From Flavobacteriaceae bacterium UBA5544 (GTDB lineage: Bacteria > Bacteroidota > Bacteroidia > Flavobacteriales > Flavobacteriaceae), in contig DINI01000005.1 in the NCBI GenBank assembly GCA_002426755.1, positions 1 to 38,781 on the forward strand: a stretch of 38,781 bases of DNA. Reading direction: 5' to 3'. A model generated the notes under the pieces. It saw only the letters and a program-made list of their open reading frames with translations. It did no database searches and was not told the origin of the DNA. The position numbers and the translations under genes are program-made. Each line of letters starts with the position of its first letter. Position 1 is the stretch's first letter. Positions 35,001 through 38,781 of the stretch are shown one piece after another.

Positions 35001-35337
35001 ATTGTATAATGCCATCTTCAATTTCTTTGGAGTAGTCTGCTCCTTGGATGTCTTCTTTAAGTTTTTTAATAAATTCATCTTTGGTTTCTTGAGGGTCAAT
35101 TATGTGTTGCTGACCTAACGAATTATACTTTTCTAAAATCACATCTACATTAATTCCCACCAAAATTCTTATTTCGGGAATGTTCTCTAAATATGGTCTT
35201 AATTTGAAATAGCCTGTAGCTCTGAAATACCCTACTAAAGCATCAAAATTATGTATATTAGGTAAGTGTTTGAAAACTCCTTCAAACTTTTTTAAAAGAC
35301 TGTTATTGGATTTATTTGTAAAAAACTTTGTAGACAT
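32026..35337 (-). CDS. PLD-like domain fused to SNF2-type helicase
   Basis: The 1103-residue protein begins with a phospholipase D-like module (~1-205). It has one visible HKD-type motif, HAKIYIF (His133, Lys135) with GSSNLTESGL (155-164). A superfamily II helicase follows: Walker A FLADVVGLGKT (ending 286), DEAH box LIIIDEAHKFRN (362-365), motif III LLSATPLNN (401-409) and motif VI STRLMQRIGRVNRIGTEA, with a large insertion between the two RecA lobes. SNF2-like helicases with a PLD nuclease are frequent in restriction-type defence loci, translocating on DNA and cutting it. It is the first gene of the operon. The region upstream (35338-35412) should hold the promoter. Confidence 0.9.
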   Translation of the reverse strand: MSTKFFTNKSNNSLLKKFEGVFKHLPNIHNFDALVGYFRATGYFKLRPYLENIPEIRILVGINVDVILEKYNSLGQQHIIDPQETKDEFIKKLKEDIQGADYSKEIEDGIIQLIKDIVNKKITIKAHPEKNLHAKIYIFKPKEFNQYSTGSVITGSSNLTESGLGSREKSNYEFNVELRDYDDIKFASEEFESLWSESIDILPVDVSNLQKETYLNDNFTPFELYIKLLIEYFGKRIEYDPTNIDLLIPDKYTRLTYQSEAAIEGYEKLMKYNGFFLADVVGLGKTIVAAIIAKKFVFENGYHTKILIVYPPALEDNWKTTIKDFHIDNNASFVSTGSLHKVLDGNNKNYPNPNEYDLIIIDEAHKFRNDTSNMYEKLQTITKSDRRIAGSNGDTRKKVMLLSATPLNNHPADIENQIYLFQDRRNANLPSVKDLQSFFTPLKDEYDELKKDDILNVKKVKAIFDKIRDKVIEPLVIRRSRTDIENNEDYKKDITEQGIIFPKINPPNQVNYEFDDTLSILFDTTITLLTSMDEMRNPVDGIGYYRYRAIEYLINEEDRKRYGDVTSISNRLSAIMKTLLVKRLESSFYAFKMSLSRLHRNTRHMIKMFEDDKVYVAPDIDVNKYLNEGNEEALEEKINEKGGNNQIYLADAFKEDFIELLKADEKKIKQLVDEWSKIDYDPKLNKFIADLKSKFLNKKYNHSEKLVIFSESKETINYLSETLQDIGINKILAISAANRKDKFPTILENFDANLPKSEWKNDYNIIFTTEVLAEGVNLHRSNVIVNYDVPWNSTRLMQRIGRVNRIGTEAKEIHVFNFYPSDKSDNQIKLTNTAIKKLQAFHSAFGEDNQIYSQLEEVGEAGLYGSKLKEEINETLVFLQELREFKKKNINKFNQIKSIPKKSRIARKSSNVDSFINVDNASITYIKSEGHPGVFYKTDENNVVHELTFVNAAKIFKANAKEKSVKLPENHHNQVSRALNHFKTVAKNIETKNVTKAQLSSVEKKVITDLEFFISVAQDEFIKNQLQRALDEIYKGSHRQLPNQLHKYFKNNTENDPQKVIVKLFNDVLKKMNFSDEARLKQQRASLFSKPQIVISESYIESK

Positions 35338-35412
35338 TCAGTGGTTGATATTATTAATTCATAAAAATATAAATCTTTTTGTGGGAATTAGTAATATTTA
35401 GGATAAATGTTA

Positions 35413-35444
35413 AACCCAAAAGAACCCAGTGGTTTATTTGGGTT
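35413..35444. terminator. Hairpin at the end of the polymerase-like gene
   Basis: AACCCAAA (35413-35420) pairs with TTTGGGTT (35437-35444), and inside it AACC pairs with GGTT around a four-base loop. The right arm overlaps the stop of the polymerase-like gene. There is no long T-run on the minus strand, but the position suggests it separates the replication/integration genes from the defence operon. Confidence 0.45.
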
Positions 35445-36921
35445 ATGAAGCCACTGCAAATGCCTTTTGCTTTAGTTGGTTAACGTGCTCTATTAAATTT
35501 GATTTGTTCCATGCTTCTTCCTTTATTCCTGGAATAGCACCAATACCTTTTAGAAACTCTTCTTCCATTATTTTTTTAATGGCGGGTAAATATTCATTGG
35601 TTGATGCTATACTATCGTGAATGGTATAAATAGGAGCGAATGGATGCTCAACAGAAACTCTTTTTGCAATCCTATCAATAAACAAATTACTTTCTATACG
35701 TTGTAAGATTCTTGGAAGTATAGACTTGTCATATTCCTTGATATCATAAAATATCTGATAAACTTCTGGAAACATTGTTTTGAATAGTTTGACAAATTTA
35801 GATTGTGACCTAACATCAGAAAACATTAGTTTGAATACATTAGTTTTCACTTCATCTCTTGAAGCAATATCTATATTGAGTTCCTCATAAAACTTCACTT
35901 TTAAATTCTCATAGAAATTACCATTAATAGCTAATTTGAAATACTCTTGAAACCTAATGTTTAAAGGCGTTTCTTTAAAAAGTCCTAACATAATGTAGGT
36001 TGTTTTATTTACTCTATATTTAGTTACTTTAGAATTTAAACTATTTATATCTAATAGTGGTTGGTTTGTTAATCTCTTAAACTCTTCAACAGGATTATTA
36101 AAATCAATTTCAACTTTTTCTCCATTGTTAAAACTTTTTATCAAATAATTAGTAGATAAAAGTTTTGTGCTTAAAAAAACTTGGCTGTTTTTTAAATCGA
36201 GGGCGAATAGTTCTTGACCATCATAAGTAACGGCATTTCTATAAATACTGTTCATGTTAGTTAATGAACTATGATACCGCAAAACATTATTATCTCTACG
36301 AGGAATTGTCAAAGCGTCCTTAAATCTGCAAACCGCCATGTATGCAAAGTCTTTTTGCTTTAGTGGGATTTTTTCTTTTTTCTTTACTATATCATAATCT
36401 CTTAAACACTTAATAGAACTCTTCACATCATAGATTTCATTCATTGCCCAAAAACATAATCCTTCATCGATTTGGAGTTTATCGTCAAACCATCGGCTTA
36501 AATATTTATAGGATTTATTTTGAGATTGTATTGTGTTTAAATACGTTCTCAATTTCTTTCTAATAGAAGTATCTTGTATTGTTAAATCTGAACGAACAAC
36601 ACTTGTATTGTATGCATCTACAAACTTATATCCTTTACAATCTTTATTTATTTTATAAGATTCCTTTCGCTCAATGATTTTTAAGTCATTAATGAAATAG
36701 TTCCAATAGTCATAATAATTATGTACCATGTCCTGCATCATTTTTGACGACAATTTCACATACTCTTCTGAAACCAAATCTTTTTTCTTAACTCTTGCAA
36801 TACTTATTAAGTGCAAAAGATAACGAGCTTTCTCTCTGCTGAATGGTTTAAATGTTGGATAGTTACTATATATAAGTTCATCCAAATCTAAATTTTCTGG
36901 AAAATAGTAATGCAACTTCAT
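35443..36921 (-). CDS. Polymerase-like palm protein (family A DNA polymerase signature), element replication candidate
   Basis: I do not recognise a named family, but the 492-residue protein carries three motifs in the order of family A polymerases. Motif A-like LFALDLKNSQVFL has Asp242. Motif B-like RDEVKTNVFKLMFSD has Arg355 and Lys359. Motif C-like IYTIHDSIAS has His435-Asp436. The first ~200 residues look like helical DNA-binding material, and no exonuclease domain is visible. If real, it could copy or prime the excised circle. It follows the excisionase-like gene with a one-base TAATG overlap, linking it to the integration module rather than to the defence operon. Alternatively it is a derived, inactive relative. 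Confidence 0.6.
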   Translation of the reverse strand: MKLHYYFPENLDLDELIYSNYPTFKPFSREKARYLLHLISIARVKKKDLVSEEYVKLSSKMMQDMVHNYYDYWNYFINDLKIIERKESYKINKDCKGYKFVDAYNTSVVRSDLTIQDTSIRKKLRTYLNTIQSQNKSYKYLSRWFDDKLQIDEGLCFWAMNEIYDVKSSIKCLRDYDIVKKKEKIPLKQKDFAYMAVCRFKDALTIPRRDNNVLRYHSSLTNMNSIYRNAVTYDGQELFALDLKNSQVFLSTKLLSTNYLIKSFNNGEKVEIDFNNPVEEFKRLTNQPLLDINSLNSKVTKYRVNKTTYIMLGLFKETPLNIRFQEYFKLAINGNFYENLKVKFYEELNIDIASRDEVKTNVFKLMFSDVRSQSKFVKLFKTMFPEVYQIFYDIKEYDKSILPRILQRIESNLFIDRIAKRVSVEHPFAPIYTIHDSIASTNEYLPAIKKIMEEEFLKGIGAIPGIKEEAWNKSNLIEHVNQLKQKAFAVAS

Positions 36922-37184
36922 TATGCACTTTTGTTTTGGGTTAAAATTTTAATTACGTCGTCATACTCATAATAGAGTGTTTTTCCCATCGTTGTGTATG
37001 GCAAAGTGCCATTCACACGTAAATTTTGCAACGTTCCCGGTGAGATATTTAAAAGCGCTCTCACGTCTGTTGATTTTAACCACTTTTTTTGCTCTGTCTG
37101 GCCTCCTAAAATAGTTCTTAATTCTGTGATGATTTCCTGCTTTAGAGTCTTTAAATCATCCTTTGTAATTACTTCAAATGTCAT
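36921..37184 (-). CDS. Excisionase-like HTH protein
   Basis: The 87-residue protein has a short amphipathic helix (DDLKTLKQEIITELRTIL) and then a MerR/excisionase-type HTH: KKWLKSTDVRALLNISPGTLQNLRVNGTLPYTTMGKTLYYEYDDVIKIL. This is the form usually encoded beside Bacteroidota tyrosine recombinases, where it bends att DNA to favour excision or represses the module. It is upstream of, and coupled to, the polymerase-like gene. A six-base dyad (37204-37209/37215-37220) sits ~20 bases before its start. Confidence 0.8.
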   Translation of the reverse strand: MTFEVITKDDLKTLKQEIITELRTILGGQTEQKKWLKSTDVRALLNISPGTLQNLRVNGTLPYTTMGKTLYYEYDDVIKILTQNKSA

Positions 37185-37203
37185 AAGCTACTAATCTGTT
37201 TTA

Positions 37204-37220
37204 AAGGGTATTAAACCCTT
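37204..37220. promoter_or_regulatory. AAGGGT/ACCCTT dyad before the excisionase-like gene
   Basis: AAGGGT (37204-37209) and ACCCTT (37215-37220) form a perfect dyad with a five-base spacer, 20 bases before the ATG at 37184. It is a good candidate for an autoregulatory operator. Confidence 0.45.
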
Positions 37221-37270
37221 GATTTCTATGTACTAAAATACGTCAAAAGGTCTTAATTTGAAACGAAAAG

Positions 37271-37292
37271 TTATAAACAGTTGTCAACAAAA
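37271..37292. repeat. 22-bp shared site, copy 1 (GTTGTCAAC core)
   Basis: This 22-base sequence matches 38715-38736 at 20 positions. Its core GTTG-T-CAAC is a dyad. It lies 87 bases upstream of the excisionase-like gene. Confidence 0.55.
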
Positions 37293-37311
37293 AACGCATC
37301 TTTTACAAGCT

Positions 37312-37337
37312 AAAAACCCTTGAATTAACAAGGGCTT
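37312..37337 (-). terminator. Rho-independent terminator after integrase gene
   Basis: On the minus strand, GCCCTTG is followed by a six-base loop and CAAGGGT, then TTTTT. The stem lies 56 bases past the integrase stop and separates it from the excisionase-like gene. Confidence 0.65.
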
Positions 37338-37392
37338 AAAGGGATTGTGTCGAAATATTATACTGCCGAATTAGTTCAATTGTTTATATCAT

Positions 37393-38643
37393 TTAATTAG
37401 CAATCTTCTTCGATGCTTCAATTATTGCTCTATCAGCAAATTTCTGTTTTAAAATTGCCATATCATCACTAACTTTTCTATCTAATATTTTAGCATAATG
37501 TTGAGTCGTTTTCATTGATTTATGACCTAACATCTTGCTTACTGATTCCATTGGCACACCATTAGAGAGGGTTACAGTCGTTGCAAAAGTATGACGAGCT
37601 AAATGGGTCGTTAAGTTTTTATTGATTTCACATAGGTCAGCAATCTCTTTTAAATAGGCATTTGACTTCTGATTGCTCAATACTGGAAGTAATACACCTC
37701 TTGTTACAGCTTCGGGATGATTCTCGTATTTTTTAATAAGTTCTAAAGCGGTTGGAAGCAGGGGTATGCTACTTCGTGTGTCGGTTTTAGTACGCTTTGT
37801 TTTAATCCACTTATCTCCATCAATACCAAACACCAAATTATCTTTAGTGAGCTTCTTAACGTCGCTATATGCTAAACCAGTGTAGCAGCAGAACACAAAA
37901 ATATCTCTTACTTGGTCCAATCGTGGCGTATGCAAATTTTTATCAAGCATTGCTTGAATTTCTTCTTGGGATAGATATTGACGTTCCACTTCTTTCAATC
38001 GAACTTTATAGTTCAGAAATGGGTCTCGATTAATCCAATTATTGGCAAGGGCTATCCGCACAATCTTTTTAAAATTCTTGATGTATTTGATAGTGCTGTT
38101 ATGGCCGCAGTTTCTGACGCTCTTTAGATAAAACTCAAAGTCTGTTATAAATTGGTGGTCAACTTTTTTAATGCCTACGTCACTAACTTTGTATTGTATT
38201 TTGATAAAATCTTGTAGATGTTTTGATACAGTTTTGTAACGTTCCAAAGTTCCTGCGGAAAACTCTCTCCCTACTAATTTTTCAACTTGTTTGTTGTGGG
38301 TTTCAAATATGGATATGAGTGTTCTTTCTTTGTCCTCAACTCCTAAAAGTTTATTCTTTAAAGTCTCCGATGTTACAGGCTTATTGTCCTGAATTAAATC
38401 TCTTTGACTTTGATAAACCTTTGTAGTAAGTGAATCTAAATAGGCGTTCAGCTCTCGGACATCTTCAGTTCTTCCAATCGCTTTGTTTCCTTCATTGCTC
38501 CAGCGTTCTGATTCAATAGTGCGTTTGCTGCTGATTTCTGTGCGCTTACCATCAACAGTAATTCGCATGTAAATAGGGCTTTTACCCTGTGCATCTACTT
38601 TACTTTTCTTTAAGTAGAATAATAATCCAAATGTTTTGTTCAT
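37393..38643 (-). CDS. Tyrosine recombinase/integrase, Bacteroidota type
   Basis: The 416-residue protein has an N-terminal arm-binding domain (FGLLFYLKKSKVDAQGKSPIY), a SAM-like core-binding domain (~105-205) and a catalytic domain. Catalytic residues visible are the beta-hairpin lysine near 281-286 (KTKRTK), the HLAR box with His347 and Arg350, His374 in MLGHKSMKTTQHY, and the nucleophile Tyr383. The position of the first catalytic arginine reads alanine (CCYTGLAYSDV, Ala258), as in many recombinases of this phylum. It should catalyse integration and excision at the 19-base repeats. Its ATG is preceded by an AGGTCACCA site that overlaps the ribosome-binding region. Confidence 0.93.
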   Translation of the reverse strand: MNKTFGLLFYLKKSKVDAQGKSPIYMRITVDGKRTEISSKRTIESERWSNEGNKAIGRTEDVRELNAYLDSLTTKVYQSQRDLIQDNKPVTSETLKNKLLGVEDKERTLISIFETHNKQVEKLVGREFSAGTLERYKTVSKHLQDFIKIQYKVSDVGIKKVDHQFITDFEFYLKSVRNCGHNSTIKYIKNFKKIVRIALANNWINRDPFLNYKVRLKEVERQYLSQEEIQAMLDKNLHTPRLDQVRDIFVFCCYTGLAYSDVKKLTKDNLVFGIDGDKWIKTKRTKTDTRSSIPLLPTALELIKKYENHPEAVTRGVLLPVLSNQKSNAYLKEIADLCEINKNLTTHLARHTFATTVTLSNGVPMESVSKMLGHKSMKTTQHYAKILDRKVSDDMAILKQKFADRAIIEASKKIAN

Positions 38644-38714
38644 TCTGGTGACCTTTAAAATTATACATTAATTTACGAAATAATAAGGTCAAAATATCTA
38701 TTTAAACAACTGAT

Positions 38715-38736
38715 TTATAAACAGTTATTAACAAAA
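38715..38736. repeat. 22-bp shared site, copy 2 (GTTATTAAC core)
   Basis: The copy differs from 37271-37292 at two positions of the core, but the differences are mirror-symmetric, so the dyad GTTA-T-TAAC is preserved. It lies 72 bases upstream of the integrase ATG. Confidence 0.55.
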
Positions 38737-38762
38737 TAGGTGACCTAAATAAGGTTTGAAAA

Positions 38763-38781
38763 AGGTCACCTAATAGGTCAC
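38763..38781. repeat. attR: right direct repeat of the element (cut by window end)
   Basis: The 19 bases are identical to 20244-20262, consisting of AGGTCACCT, AAT and AGGTCAC. The window ends inside the second unit, so the repeat may be longer. Confidence 0.85.

Larger units (their letters stand above)
20244..38781. mobile_element. Integrative element (~18.5 kb) with defence cargo, no visible relaxase
   Basis: The two ends share an exact 19-base direct repeat (20244-20262 and 38763-38781). A tyrosine recombinase gene lies 138 bases from the right repeat and an excisionase-like HTH gene lies next to it. Contents from left to right are a small protein, a 249-residue orphan, two HTH proteins, a 1.66-kb gene-free region, a 110-residue orphan, a five-gene restriction-like operon, a polymerase-like protein, the HTH gene and the integrase. 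No relaxase, coupling protein or type IV secretion gene is seen, so it is either a satellite mobilised in trans or an integration-only island. The window stops inside the right repeat, so the exact end is not seen. Confidence 0.85.
38644..38781. other. Right end of element with recombinase-binding-like sites
   Basis: This gene-free stretch upstream of the integrase holds a reverse-oriented TGGTGACCT (38646-38654), the second 22-base site (38715-38736), a reverse AGGTGACCT (38738-38746), a forward AGGTCACCT (38763-38771) and a truncated copy (38775-38781). The facing 38738 and 38763 copies form an inverted pair 16 bases apart. Promoter, operator and att functions are probably merged here. Confidence 0.7.

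Noticed and set aside
24236..35337. DISARM or BREX assignment
   Set aside because: No DrmB-like, PglZ or Lon-like gene is present; helicase plus methyltransferase alone do not define either.

Overview
The window looks like a chromosome segment from a marine-type Flavobacteriia (Bacteroidota) carrying an integrated mobile element. The lineage call rests on AT-rich DNA, TAnnTTTG-like promoter boxes, a Por/T9SS C-terminal sorting domain, a hybrid two-component system of the Bacteroidota type, and the FtsK-LolA-LptF/G-RibB gene order. All family assignments come from reading motifs by eye; no database search was possible.

Bases 1-20243 are ordinary chromosome. On the plus strand, the 3' end of ftsK is followed by a LolA-like carrier, an LptF/G-type permease and a RibB protein whose C-terminal GTP cyclohydrolase II-like domain has lost its zinc cysteines. 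A minus-strand block follows: a DUF4412-like secreted protein, an unknown secreted protein, a lipoprotein and a T9SS-sorted repeat protein. Next come a 1301-residue hybrid two-component regulator with no polysaccharide locus beside it, a DegT-type aminotransferase, a thioredoxin-fold protein, a nitroreductase and an SdiA-regulated-like beta-propeller. A histidine kinase/response regulator pair is divergent from a PepSY-like secreted protein, which is followed by a strong terminator and a DUF2490-like protein.

Bases 20244-38781 are an integrated element of about 18.5 kb. A 19-bp direct repeat lies at 20244-20262 and again at the last bases of the window (38763-38781). The right end carries a tyrosine recombinase, an excisionase-like HTH protein and a protein with a family-A-polymerase-like palm signature. 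The left end carries a small unknown protein, an orphan 249-residue protein with its own promoter and terminator, and two convergent HTH proteins. No relaxase or conjugation gene is visible, so the element may be a satellite moved by other elements.

The cargo is a five-gene minus-strand operon (35337 down to 24236): a PLD-SNF2 helicase, an Eco57I-type methyltransferase, an SMC/RecF-like ATPase, a small protein with an HhH-GPD-like signature, and a CoiA-like nuclease with a long coiled coil. Adjacent genes overlap by one base (TAATG) or are two bases apart. This is most likely an anti-phage restriction-like system, in a gene combination I cannot match to a named one. Beside it is a 1.66-kb gene-free region full of long inverted repeats and terminator-like hairpins with no gene attached, a candidate structured RNA or transfer origin. 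These two regions are the best places to look for undescribed biology.
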